A DNA stretch of 55,522 nucleotides. Source: Muribaculum sp. (GTDB taxonomy: Bacteria > Bacteroidota > Bacteroidia > Bacteroidales > Muribaculaceae). Below the pieces are notes generated by a model. The model worked only from the letters and a program-made list of their open reading frames with translations, made no database searches and was not told the origin of the DNA. Made by a program: the position numbers and the translations under genes. The stretch's first letter is position 1. Each line of letters starts with the position of its first letter. Shown piece after piece: positions 26,910-34,989 of this stretch. Location: contig JAMPGE010000010.1 in the NCBI GenBank assembly GCA_023664085.1, positions 1 through 55,522 of the forward strand, in the 5' to 3' direction.

Positions 26910-27668
26910 TTACAAAGGGCAATGATATTGCCCTTTGTTTATTGTGACTTTGCCGTATTCCACGGCATGTACAGGGCAAGTGTGGTAACAGGCCAGACAT
27001 GAAATGCAGTTTTGCCTCCAGCGTGGATGCCTATTGATGAATTCAATATTATGCACCGGGCATGCTCCCACACATTTACCACAGCTAATACACTCCTTGC
27101 TCCACCTCCATTTCTTTGGAAAAATTCCCCATTTTTTAAACAGTGGAAAGACGAGTCGGCTTTTAAGTCGGGGCATGGATCCTATGGTAAATGATCGTTC
27201 CCACCGCTGATTCTTGATGGCATCGGCTATATGCTGCATGCGAATGGGGGCCTGCGCAAGCTTATCCATCTCAATCTGCTTGGGGTCAACATTGAATCCA
27301 GGCAGAAGCACATATACGTTGGGCATGATTACGCTCCAGCCCGCATCAACTCTTAGTCCTATGCTTTTGAGAGTGTTTTCAAGCATTTCGGGTGCCAAGC
27401 CAGTTTCATCGCCACAGGTAAGAACCATCCATGCCGGAAATGGAAATGCATCTTTGATGAATGCCTTATTAAGATTGGAAATAAAGTCAAGCATCAAGGG
27501 AGGGATGCCCCATGCGTAGACCGGACAAACGATTCCAAGCTGACGGCCGGAGAAGGCAATGGTAGACGGGTCATACTCTGTGATGAGTTTGGCAGCTTCT
27601 GTGAGAGATTCAGAGAGAAAACGTGCGGCGTATCGTGAATTGCCAGTGCCTGAAAAATAAAGTATCAT
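26910..27668 (-). CDS. EFR1-family flavodoxin-ferredoxin protein
   Basis: The 252-residue protein has an N-terminal flavodoxin-like domain with the phosphate-binding loop FSGTGNSRYAA (5-15), including the PVYAWGIP loop. The C-terminus has two 4Fe-4S ferredoxin motifs, CISCGKCVGACP and CISCLACYHTCP. Such proteins shuttle electrons; the physiological partner is unknown. It is the last gene of a minus-strand group, 4 nt after holA. The final codons coincide with a perfect 11-bp palindrome that can end transcription in both directions. Confidence 0.9.
   Translation of the reverse strand: MILYFSGTGNSRYAARFLSESLTEAAKLITEYDPSTIAFSGRQLGIVCPVYAWGIPPLMLDFISNLNKAFIKDAFPFPAWMVLTCGDETGLAPEMLENTLKSIGLRVDAGWSVIMPNVYVLLPGFNVDPKQIEMDKLAQAPIRMQHIADAIKNQRWERSFTIGSMPRLKSRLVFPLFKKWGIFPKKWRWSKECISCGKCVGACPVHNIEFINRHPRWRQNCISCLACYHTCPVHAVEYGKVTINKGQYHCPL
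26913..26943. terminator. Palindromic terminator overlapping the 3' end of the EFR1 gene
   Basis: CAAAGGGCAAT (26913-26923), loop GAT, ATTGCCCTTTG (26927-26937), followed on the plus strand by TTTATT. It encodes the last residues of EFR1 on the minus strand while ending the plus-strand symporter transcript. Confidence 0.65.
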
Positions 27669-27672
27669 AAAG

Positions 27673-28716
27673 TCATACTGTAGCTATTTTAAATACCAAT
27701 TCTTGAAGCAGATCGTACTCGTTGCCAAAGGATTGCACCCCTTTGCTCTTGCAATCGAAATCAAGAAGATAATCGATCACTTTCACCGATTGATAAGCAT
27801 TGTAATTGGCAATGCCCTGTTTAATGTCGCGCAGTGCATAGGCGTTTTTTAATTCAAGGGCTCCCATCATCGCATTATCGCTCTTGTCTTTCAGGAAATT
27901 GGCAATTACGAGTTTGGAGAAAAAATTATATAATGTGGCCGTAGTCACCACCGTGGGATTCTGACGGGGATTTCGTCGGAAAAATTCTACTATTTTCAGG
28001 GCTTTACCATAATCGCGACTCCGTAAGGCGTTGGTAAGTTCGAAATTGTTGTAGTCTTTGCTTATGCCGATATTGCGTTCTATAACCTCAGCAGAAATGC
28101 TTTTGATTTTTCCGGCTGAAGCCACGATTAGTTTATCGATTTCTCCGAAGAGCTTGCTTAAATCATTACCCACATATTCCACGAGCATCTCAAGCGCTTT
28201 GGCATCAATACCGATTTTTTTGGAAGTGCAGTAATCTTTTATGGGGCCCGACAACTGGTAGTCGCGTATTTTGGGGCTGTCAAACAAGATTCCTCCGCCT
28301 TGTTGCACCATCTTTGCCGTCTTGGTCGGGAATACGGCATCGCCCTTATACACAAGAACAAGCACCGTAGTGGGAGACGGGTGTTTAAAATAAGGCTCCA
28401 GTTTGACCATTTCATTTTTGAAACCCGACATCGACTGTAGTTCCTTGGCTATCACTACGCGACGGCTACCCATCATTGGGAATTGGCGGGCTGCGGATAT
28501 TATGTCTTCGATATCTTTAATGTCAGCGCCATACATAAGCTGAAGATCAAAATCCTTACCGGCATCGTCCACTCCATACGCCTCTACGGCGTCGGCCAAC
28601 TGATCAAGGTAGTATGCTTCTTCACCTTGAAGAACGTAGATCGGTGCGAAATTCCCCTTTCTGATATCTGTAAGTAATTCTCGAAAATTACCGGTGCTTT
28701 CTGATTTCTTTGCCAT
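27673..28716 (-). CDS. holA: DNA polymerase III delta subunit
   Basis: The 347-residue protein is HolA-like. The N-terminal AAA+-like domain starts with the conserved PIYVLQGEEAYYLDQLADAVE and includes RRVVIAKELQ and TVLVLVYKGDAVF. There is no Walker A lysine, as expected for the clamp-opening delta subunit. The middle has the typical EYVGNDLSKLFGEIDKLIVAS motif and the C-terminal collar is helical. It opens the beta sliding clamp in the clamp-loader complex. It lies between a CPBP protease gene (33 nt) and EFR1 (4 nt). Confidence 0.93.
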   Translation of the reverse strand: MAKKSESTGNFRELLTDIRKGNFAPIYVLQGEEAYYLDQLADAVEAYGVDDAGKDFDLQLMYGADIKDIEDIISAARQFPMMGSRRVVIAKELQSMSGFKNEMVKLEPYFKHPSPTTVLVLVYKGDAVFPTKTAKMVQQGGGILFDSPKIRDYQLSGPIKDYCTSKKIGIDAKALEMLVEYVGNDLSKLFGEIDKLIVASAGKIKSISAEVIERNIGISKDYNNFELTNALRSRDYGKALKIVEFFRRNPRQNPTVVTTATLYNFFSKLVIANFLKDKSDNAMMGALELKNAYALRDIKQGIANYNAYQSVKVIDYLLDFDCKSKGVQSFGNEYDLLQELVFKIATV

Positions 28717-28749
28717 GAGATTACTGCATATGGTGAGAGATTAGTGTAG

Positions 28750-29655
28750 CTAATCGCGATGTTTGGGAAAGAAAAACCATTTGCGACCCGCCACAAGGAT
28801 GATTACAATAGCCATAGCGCTTGCAATGGGGAGCCAGGGGAAGCCGATGGTATAATCAGACTCGCTGGAGTCAAAGGGAACGTGAATCCCTCTGGCGGTG
28901 AGCCATCCTCCTATCACGACTACTGAATTGTTGATGGTATGGGCAAGCATCGGTGCCCACACTGAGCGTGTGGCAAAGATAAGATAGCCGAACCATATTC
29001 CAAGAATCATTCTGGGTACAAATCCGAAAAACTGGAAATGAAGGGCCGAGAAAATGAATGCAGCTATGATGATGGCCGCGGCGTTATTCCCTTTGATAGC
29101 TATGATCCGCTGAAGAGCGCCGCGAAAAAGCAATTCCTCACTGAAGCCCGTGAGCACTCCCATCACCAGTACGCAACACAACATGTTGACAACAGATGGT
29201 GAATCAATCATTCGCTGGGAAGCCGCGCCGTTGGTGTCTTCCCAGGAGCGAAGCACTGTTTCCACTCCTGCCATGGATTCGGGGAGATGGATCTGCTCGT
29301 TCCAGGCTATGATACAGTTCATAAAAGGAATGCTTACAAGATATATGATCACTACGCCCAACACCGTCCTGACACTTATGCCGCGATCCGCTTCTAGAAA
29401 TTCCCATGGCCTATGGTTCACACATCGGGCGGAGAGCCATGCTGTGCCGCAGAAAGCCACAATAGCCTGTATGGTAGCCGCCACAAGCATGTATCCACGG
29501 CTGTCCTGAGGAATAATACGGGCTACTATGCTTATGAAAAACATACAAATACACATCATGGCCACAAATATGGCAAGGCAAATAAGGAGGCCACTCAATG
29601 GTGAGGATATTTGAGGAAGAAGCCAAAATTTAGATTCCTGACGCTCTTGGTTCAT
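28750..29655 (-). CDS. CPBP-family intramembrane glutamic endopeptidase
   Basis: The 301-residue protein has about eight transmembrane helices. The CPBP/Abi (CAAX protease and bacteriocin-processing) motifs are intact: EELLFRG (Glu173, Glu174, Arg178), His206 in ALHFQFF, and HTINN (His239, Asn243). Family members process prenylated proteins or bacteriocins, or act as immunity proteins; the local context (lptB, holA) does not choose among these. A copy of the dispersed motif with a perfect palindrome sits 12 nt upstream of the start. Confidence 0.9.
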   Translation of the reverse strand: MNQERQESKFWLLPQISSPLSGLLICLAIFVAMMCICMFFISIVARIIPQDSRGYMLVAATIQAIVAFCGTAWLSARCVNHRPWEFLEADRGISVRTVLGVVIIYLVSIPFMNCIIAWNEQIHLPESMAGVETVLRSWEDTNGAASQRMIDSPSVVNMLCCVLVMGVLTGFSEELLFRGALQRIIAIKGNNAAAIIIAAFIFSALHFQFFGFVPRMILGIWFGYLIFATRSVWAPMLAHTINNSVVVIGGWLTARGIHVPFDSSESDYTIGFPWLPIASAMAIVIILVAGRKWFFFPKHRD

Positions 29656-29666
29656 AAGGTGTGAAT

Positions 29667-29690
29667 TTTATAAGATGGGATCTTATTTTG
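29667..29690 (+). repeat. Dispersed intergenic motif, palindromic copy
   Basis: TTTTATAAGATGGGATCTTA contains ATAAGAT-GGG-ATCTTAT, a perfect 7-bp stem. It is the most symmetrical member of the motif set and lies in the lptB-CPBP gap. Confidence 0.5.
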
Positions 29691-29738
29691 AATGGAGCCT
29701 GACTCGGCAGACAGTATATCGGTGTGTCACCTTCATCG

Positions 29739-30731
29739 TCAGTCGTCGGTGAATTTCTTTCTTCTGAACACAAAGTTTTGTCCGAGATACTTTTCACGCA
29801 CCACTGGATTGTCGGAGAGCTGTTCGCTTGTGCCCTGAAAAAGAATTTTTCCTTCAAACAGAAGATAAGCCCTGTCTGTGATGCTGAGAGTCTCTGGAGC
29901 ATTATGGTCTGTAATAAGGATGCCGATGTTTTTTTCCTTCAGGCGATATACGATTTTCTGGATGTCTTCCACGGCTATGGGGTCAACTCCGGCAAACGGT
30001 TCGTCGAGCATTATAAATTTAGGATTTATGGCCAGACACCGTGCGATTTCGGTACGTCGGCGTTCACCGCCTGACAGTTGGTCACCCAGACTTTTCCTTA
30101 CTTTTTCGAGACGGAATTCGGAGATCAGGCTCTCGAGTTTCTCATGTTGCTCCTGTTTGGTGGCTGAAGTCATTTCCAGCACGGAGCGGATATTGTTTTC
30201 AACGCTCATTTTGCGAAACACTGATGCCTCCTGAGCTAAATATCCGATTCCAAGTTGAGCCCTTTTATACACCGGAAGGGATGTAATGTCGTGATCGTCA
30301 AGGAATATTTTGCCACCGTTGGGCGTGATTAGCCCTACGGTCATGTAGAAGGTAGTGGTTTTCCCGGCACCGTTGGGCCCAAGCAAACCTACGATTTCTC
30401 CCTGGGTCACGTCGATTGATACATGGTTGGCTACGGTGCGTTTGCCGTAGCGTTTTACAAGATTATCAGTGCGAAGTATGCCTTTTAGAGGCACCGACAA
30501 GGTCTCATCCGCAATCAACTCGTTGCCGTGTGAATCTTCCACACGCTCTTCGACATCAATATCTTCCACGCGCAAATCGGGCACTCTTTCATCTGTAAAG
30601 TCGGTTTGAGTATCGTCAGAGGAGTCGGCTTCTCTGGAAGAAACTGAAATGTTAAGATTTTCAAAGGCTTCACTGTGTGAAGGTTCGGTGTGCTCCGACT
30701 TGTTTTTTTTCTTGAGGAAGTTAAACATCAT
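29739..30731 (-). CDS. lptB: LPS export ABC transporter ATPase with an acidic N-terminal extension
   Basis: The protein has 330 residues. Residues 86-325 are a complete LptB ATPase: Walker A GPNGAGKT (118-125), Q-loop [12 protein letters not shown], signature LSGGE (219-223), Walker B IMLDEP and the H-loop TDHN. These residues and the [13 protein letters not shown] segment are LptB hallmarks. It powers LPS extraction from the inner membrane with LptFG. Residues 1-85 are an extra Asp/Glu/Ser-rich segment after a basic [11 protein letters not shown] start, absent from standard LptB of about 240 residues. It is second in the udk-to-EFR1 gene group. Confidence 0.93.
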   Translation of the reverse strand: MMFNFLKKKNKSEHTEPSHSEAFENLNISVSSREADSSDDTQTDFTDERVPDLRVEDIDVEERVEDSHGNELIADETLSVPLKGILRTDNLVKRYGKRTVANHVSIDVTQGEIVGLLGPNGAGKTTTFYMTVGLITPNGGKIFLDDHDITSLPVYKRAQLGIGYLAQEASVFRKMSVENNIRSVLEMTSATKQEQHEKLESLISEFRLEKVRKSLGDQLSGGERRRTEIARCLAINPKFIMLDEPFAGVDPIAVEDIQKIVYRLKEKNIGILITDHNAPETLSITDRAYLLFEGKILFQGTSEQLSDNPVVREKYLGQNFVFRRKKFTDD

Positions 30732-30774
30732 TCCGCAATTAGATGGAGATACAATATATATCTGAGATGAGTTT

Positions 30775-31392
30775 CTATTTTTCGGATGGAAGGATGGAGC
30801 GAATATAGTCGGTAAGGAGTTTTACGGCTACGAGATTATGACCGCCCTGAGGAATTATGAGATCGGCGTATCGTTTGGATGGCTCGATATAAAGTTCGTG
30901 CATGGGCTTGAGAGTCTCCTGATATCGGTCTATCACCATTTGGGGAGTACGTCCGCGTTCGATGCAATCGCGGTGAATCACACGGATAAGGCGCTCATCG
31001 GCGTCGGCGTCGACAAAAACTTTCACATCCATCATGTCGCGCAGATGTTTGTCGGTAAGTACAAGAATACCTTCCACCACCACTACTTCGCATGGTTCAA
31101 TATGTACGGTCTGCTTTAGGCGGGAGCACGTGATGAAATCGTAGGTTGGCATCTCAATGGCTCTGCCCTGCCTGAGCTGTTCGATCTGGCTGGTGAGTAG
31201 AGACCATTCAATGGAGGCAGGTTCATCATAGTTCATTTTCAGGCGCTCTTCAAGAGGAATATGGGCGTTGTCGTTATAATAACAGTCCTGAGGAATAACG
31301 GCCACATTCTCCCTGGGAAGACTCTCGATTATTTTTCTCACTACAGTGGATTTGCCGGAACCGGTGCCACCGGCGATGCCAATCACTATCAT
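30775..31392 (-). CDS. udk: Uridine kinase
   Basis: The 205-residue P-loop kinase has Walker A GGTGSGKS (8-15), the conserved DCYYND segment, [18 protein letters not shown] and [17 protein letters not shown]. All are standard in uridine/cytidine kinases that make UMP and CMP in pyrimidine salvage. It heads the minus-strand group udk-lptB-CPBP-holA-EFR1 with gaps of 4-83 nt. A promoter lies about 53 nt upstream. Confidence 0.95.
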   Translation of the reverse strand: MIVIGIAGGTGSGKSTVVRKIIESLPRENVAVIPQDCYYNDNAHIPLEERLKMNYDEPASIEWSLLTSQIEQLRQGRAIEMPTYDFITCSRLKQTVHIEPCEVVVVEGILVLTDKHLRDMMDVKVFVDADADERLIRVIHRDCIERGRTPQMVIDRYQETLKPMHELYIEPSKRYADLIIPQGGHNLVAVKLLTDYIRSILPSEK

Positions 31393-31403
31393 TTTGTATC
31401 GGA

Positions 31404-31423
31404 TTTATAGGTTGGGGTCTTAG
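31404..31423 (+). repeat. Dispersed intergenic motif, diverged copy
   Basis: TTTATAGGTTGGGGTCTTAG resembles the second half of the motif and lies 12 nt upstream of udk. Confidence 0.3.
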
Positions 31424-31444
31424 TTAATATGGTTCGAATCCCCA

Positions 31445-31475
31445 GAAAAATAGAGTCAGTCTCATAATTTTCAAA
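31445..31475 (-). promoter_or_regulatory. Probable udk promoter containing a minus-oriented motif copy
   Basis: On the minus strand TTTG (31472-31475), 19 nt, TATTTTTC (31445-31452) is one base off the Bacteroidota consensus. The spacer is almost exactly a copy of the dispersed motif, reading TTATGAGACTGACTCTA. Confidence 0.5.
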
Positions 31476-31491
31476 AAAAGGGGCGAGTTGT

Positions 31492-31692
31492 CAATGAAGT
31501 TGTCTAAACTCATTTACGAAAGTTAAAATCAGCAGTAAATTCTTTCTTGTCATTAATCTTTGGCAATCTTTCGGGTGAATTTCCATCATCGCATCAGTCA
31601 CGATGCAGGGATCGCTCCCTATTCGATGAAGAAAATTCCCTCCGAGATCTTACCAAATCTTAATAATAAAATAAGTTTAGACAACTTCAATG
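31492..31692. mobile_element. Candidate MITE-like element with 24-nt terminal inverted repeats
   Basis: The left end 31492-31515 and right end 31669-31692 are inverted repeats with 22 of 24 matches, centred on GAAGTTGTCTAAACT. If that core is the true end, AAT flanks both sides as a 3-bp target duplication. The interior of about 150 bp has no ORF but contains nested pairing (CATCG/CGATG and AGGGA/TCCCT near 31589-31632). It could be a non-autonomous transposable element or a structured leader. Confidence 0.45.
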
Positions 31693-31919
31693 CAAATTTA
31701 ACTAAAGCCGACCAAACGGCCAAGAAAAAATGAGACGGACTCTAAAATGAATTGGTAAAAAACACTTGATTTGTTTCCTTTGTTAGAGATATTAAGGATT
31801 AAATGTGCGTAATTAGTCTTTTTTTGATTAATTTTACAGTCTAAAACTAAGCCGGACAGAGCCGTAAATTCATCTGCGAGAGCATAGTTTATTGGAATTA
31901 AGAAATATATAACTCGAAA
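31693..31919. other. AT-rich leader region upstream of mlaE
   Basis: It includes a plus-oriented copy of the dispersed motif at 31730-31747 (ATGAGACGGACTCTAAAA). No clear -33/-7 pair or ORF is seen, though a near-consensus TAATTTTA lies before the mlaE start. Confidence 0.45.
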
Positions 31920-32666
31920 ATGCTCGTATCATCAATAAAAACGTTCGGAAAATACTGCATATTTATGTCGCAGGTCTTTCGGGTGCCGGACAAATGGAGA
32001 GAATTTTTCAAGTCCCTCGTATTTGAAATAGGGAAATTAGGAGTGGACTCTATACCGCTTGTGATAATAATATCGATTTTCATCGGTGCCGTGATATGCA
32101 TCCAAATGACTATCAATATCGTCTCTCCTCTTATACCATCCTATTCTACGGGACTTGCCACTCGCGAAATCCTTATTCTGGAATTTTCGTCCACCATGAT
32201 GTGTCTGATCCTGGCAGGCAAAGTGGGCAGCAACATCGCATCCGAGATCGGTACGATGAGAGTCACTGAGCAAATTGATGCGATGGATATCATGGGTATT
32301 AAGTCAGCCAACTTCATAGTGCTTCCCAAAATAATAGGTTTTGTGCTCTTTGTGCCTATACTCTGCATCCTATCGATGTTTATGGGGCTTGTCGGCGGAT
32401 GGCTGATCGCTGAATTTACCGACATGATATCTGTGGAAAACTATAATTACGGCATACAGTCCTTTTTCAACGAATGGTACGTGTGGTACGGAATAATCAA
32501 GACATTGGTGTTTGGATTCATCATTACATCTATAGCCGCGTTCTATGGATATTACGTAAAGGGTGGTGCTCTGGAAGTGGGCAAAGCAAGTACAAACGCC
32601 GTGGTATCGAGCTCGATCATTATTCTGTTGGCTGACGTTATATTAACAAAACTCCTGTTGCAATGA
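31920..32666 (+). CDS. mlaE: MlaE-family ABC transporter permease
   Basis: The 248-residue inner-membrane permease has five or six hydrophobic helices. The family signature runs through SIPLVIIISIFIGAVICIQMT, then LILEFSSTMMCLILAGKVGSNIASEIGTMRVTEQIDAMDIMGI (about 85-125), the coupling-helix segment contacting the ATPase. With MlaF and MlaD it moves phospholipids between inner and outer membrane to keep outer-leaflet asymmetry. The stop overlaps the mlaF start (ATGA), so the two are coupled. MlaD is encoded separately at 13310. Confidence 0.95.
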   Translation: MLVSSIKTFGKYCIFMSQVFRVPDKWREFFKSLVFEIGKLGVDSIPLVIIISIFIGAVICIQMTINIVSPLIPSYSTGLATREILILEFSSTMMCLILAGKVGSNIASEIGTMRVTEQIDAMDIMGIKSANFIVLPKIIGFVLFVPILCILSMFMGLVGGWLIAEFTDMISVENYNYGIQSFFNEWYVWYGIIKTLVFGFIITSIAAFYGYYVKGGALEVGKASTNAVVSSSIIILLADVILTKLLLQ

Positions 32667-33439
32667 TAGAAGCTAAACATATTTCAAAATGGTTTGACGG
32701 CCAGCAGGTGCTATACGACATTTCGGCCACAATGGAGACAGGCAAGACCAATCTCATTATCGGGCAGAGCGGATCAGGCAAGACCGTCTTTATGAAATGC
32801 CTTATCGGACTTCTTGTGCCCGAAGAGGGAGAAATCTTTTATGACGGACGCAACTTCCGCGACATGAACACCGATCAACTGAGATCATTGCGTACGGAAA
32901 TCGGTATGCTTTTTCAGGGATCAGCGTTGTTTGATAACGAAACTGTGCTTGGTAATGTGATGTTTCCGTTGAAGATGTTCAGCAAGATGAATCATGCCGA
33001 ACAGCTGGAACGCGCACATTTCTGCATAAAGCGTGTAGGGCTGGAAAATGCCGATGAGAAATATCCTTCGGAGATTTCCGGCGGTATGCAGAAGCGTGTG
33101 GCCATAGCCAGAGCCATCGCACTTAATCCAAAGTATTTGTTTTGCGACGAGCCCAACTCCGGCCTTGATCCCAAAACTTCGATAATGATAGATGAGCTCT
33201 TGAGCGATATCACCCACGAATACGGTATCACCACAGTAATCAACACCCATGATATGAACTCGGTGCTCGGCATTGGCGAAAACATCATTTTTATCAATAA
33301 GGGCCACTGCGACTGGACAGGCTCCGACAAGACCATATATAAGAGCCGGAGTAAGAGCCTGAATGATTTTGTGTTTGCCTCCAGGCTCTTTAAAGAGGTA
33401 AAAAAATATCTTGAATCGGCGGAAAGTACGGACTCCTAA
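32663..33439 (+). CDS. mlaF: MlaF-family ABC transporter ATP-binding protein
   Basis: The 258-residue ATPase has Walker A GQSGSGKT (34-41), Q-loop MLFQGSALFD, signature ISGGMQKRVAIARA, Walker B YLFCDEPNSGLDP and H-loop NTHDM. The SALFDNETVLGNVMFPL stretch is typical of MlaF rather than other ABC ATPases. It energises MlaE. The last codons (AGT ACG GAC TCC TAA) resemble part of the dispersed motif. A sequence similar to the terminal repeat of the upstream element lies 17 nt past the stop (GAACTTGTCTAAAGTC). Confidence 0.95.
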   Translation: MIEAKHISKWFDGQQVLYDISATMETGKTNLIIGQSGSGKTVFMKCLIGLLVPEEGEIFYDGRNFRDMNTDQLRSLRTEIGMLFQGSALFDNETVLGNVMFPLKMFSKMNHAEQLERAHFCIKRVGLENADEKYPSEISGGMQKRVAIARAIALNPKYLFCDEPNSGLDPKTSIMIDELLSDITHEYGITTVINTHDMNSVLGIGENIIFINKGHCDWTGSDKTIYKSRSKSLNDFVFASRLFKEVKKYLESAESTDS

Positions 33440-33540
33440 CTACACGGACGTCGTGAACTTGTCTAAAGTCAGGAAATAATAGATTGAAAGTTCAGGGTCC
33501 TGTATGTGGTGAATCATGGTATAAACCTGCGATAATTGAA

Positions 33541-33572
33541 TTTGGAATTTATTGGGAATTTTTGTATTTTTG
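33541..33572 (+). promoter_or_regulatory. Promoter of the S1/P1 nuclease gene
   Basis: TTTG (33541-33544), 20 nt, TATTTTTG (33565-33572) fit the consensus fully. The predicted start point near 33579 lies after an upstream in-frame ATG and so decides for the ATG at 33590. Confidence 0.8.
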
Positions 33573-33589
33573 CAGAAAATCACTTCTAT

Positions 33590-34405
33590 ATGAAAGTAAA
33601 TCAAATAATATTGCCGGGACTTATGATGTTGATGCCGTCGTTATGTTTCGGCTGGGGCCAGAAGGGTCACGACACCGTGGCCGCCATAGCCGAGCAGCAT
33701 CTTACGGAAGCAACCAGACAAATGATCGATAGCCTGCTCGACGGCAAATCAATAGTGTATTATGCCAACTGGCTCGACAATGCTTCGCATACTCCGGAAT
33801 ATGCTTATTCCAAGACATGGCACTACAAAAACATAGATGCCGACAAGACCTATGAAAATGCTCCCGATATCAAGGAAGGCAATATCGTACAAGCCTTATA
33901 TGATCAAACGGAGGTGCTTCAGAATCCCAACGCCACAAAGGATGAGAAGGCCCTGGCTCTGAAGATGGTGGTGCATTTCCTTGGCGACATCCATCAGCCC
34001 ATGCATATGGGAAGACAGACAGACCTTGGTGGTAACCGACACTACGTGAAGTATTTCAAGAGCGCTACCAACCTTCACACCGTATGGGATTCCCGTCTCC
34101 CCGAATCTGCCCATAAATGGAGCTATTCGGAATGGGTGGATCAGATTGATCGAGCTACTCCTAAGGAAGCCGACTTGATAGTAAAAGGCGGCACCCCCAC
34201 CTCATGGGGAAAAGAGACCTACGAGATATGCAAGGATGTTTACGCCAAGACCCCGGTTGATACAAACATAGAATACGACTATATTTCGGAATGGACTCCT
34301 ACGGTGGAGACTCAGTTTCTTCGCGGCGGACTGCGTCTGGCGGACCTGCTTAATTCAGTGTTTGATCCGGCTTACATGCCCCAGAATGGATTTGTAAAGA
34401 AGTGA
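33590..34405 (+). CDS. Secreted S1/P1-type zinc nuclease
   Basis: The protein has 271 residues from the ATG at 33590. The signal peptide ends at CFG, leaving Trp22 (WGQKGH) as the mature N-terminal residue, which in P1 nuclease itself binds zinc. The other expected ligands are in register: His27, Asp62, His77 (WHYKNID), His128, Asp132, His138 (HFLGDIHQPMHMG), His162 and Asp166 (HTVWD). It should cut single-stranded DNA/RNA and remove 3' phosphates in the periplasm or outside the cell, scavenging nucleotides. The end overlaps the next gene by GTGA. Confidence 0.92.
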   Translation: MKVNQIILPGLMMLMPSLCFGWGQKGHDTVAAIAEQHLTEATRQMIDSLLDGKSIVYYANWLDNASHTPEYAYSKTWHYKNIDADKTYENAPDIKEGNIVQALYDQTEVLQNPNATKDEKALALKMVVHFLGDIHQPMHMGRQTDLGGNRHYVKYFKSATNLHTVWDSRLPESAHKWSYSEWVDQIDRATPKEADLIVKGGTPTSWGKETYEICKDVYAKTPVDTNIEYDYISEWTPTVETQFLRGGLRLADLLNSVFDPAYMPQNGFVKK

Positions 34406-34923
34406 GTAAAAACTTCGGATATAATGATAACGAGGGCGGTGGCAATCAAAAGATGCCACCGCTTAACTTACCACGCACCCAATTGCGCATCATGACGGAA
34501 GACAACACTGTAAAGGTATTCGACCCGTTGCGCAATAAATATGTTGTCCTTACTCCTGAAGAATATGTCCGACAACATTTCGTGGCGTGGATGATCAACG
34601 ATCTGGGTTATCCGGCCTCCAATATGGCTGATGAGGTGGGATTAAGAGTAAACGGCACCCTCAAGCGATGTGATACTTTGGTGATAAACCGCGACGGCTC
34701 TCCATTGATGATAGTGGAATACAAGGCTCCCGGAGTAAATATTACCCAAAGTGTTTTCGACCAAATAGTAAGATACAACATGGAACTCCGTGCCCGGTAT
34801 CTCGTAGTATCCAACGGACTGCATCACTACTGCTGTGTGATCGACTATGAACACGATACGTATCATTTTATACCGCGGGTGCCCGACTATAGAGAATTAA
34901 TGTTTGGCGACAACCCCAACTAA
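34402..34923 (+). CDS. Stand-alone protein with HsdR N-terminal (type I restriction-like nuclease) domain
   Basis: The protein has 173 residues from GTG at 34402, overlapping the preceding stop. ATG at 34453 (MPPLNLPRTQLRI, 156 residues) matches the usual N-terminus of this Bacteroidota family better and may be the real start. The domain shows KYVVLTPEEYVRQHFVAWMI and the PD-(D/E)XK-like CDTLVINRDGSPLMIVEYKAP core (Asp, then Glu-x-Lys). No HsdM or HsdS is nearby, so it is not part of a restriction system here. It is a widely conserved orphan of unknown role. Confidence 0.85.
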   Translation: MSKNFGYNDNEGGGNQKMPPLNLPRTQLRIMTEDNTVKVFDPLRNKYVVLTPEEYVRQHFVAWMINDLGYPASNMADEVGLRVNGTLKRCDTLVINRDGSPLMIVEYKAPGVNITQSVFDQIVRYNMELRARYLVVSNGLHHYCCVIDYEHDTYHFIPRVPDYRELMFGDNPN

Positions 34924-34989
34924 CGGTGCCTATATGCCCCGCTCTATCAACTAATTTGCAACGGTCTTGGAATCTGTATTACAAAATTG

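Noticed and set aside
31425..31442. GGTTCGAATCCCC resembling a tRNA T-loop
   Set aside because: The 5-bp T-stem does not close and no acceptor, D or anticodon arm can be built around it; it lies in the udk leader.
33456..33471. Single GAACTTGTCTAAAGTC after mlaF as a second mobile element
   Set aside because: Only one half-site is present, with no inverted partner nearby; kept only as a possible relative of the 31492-31692 element.
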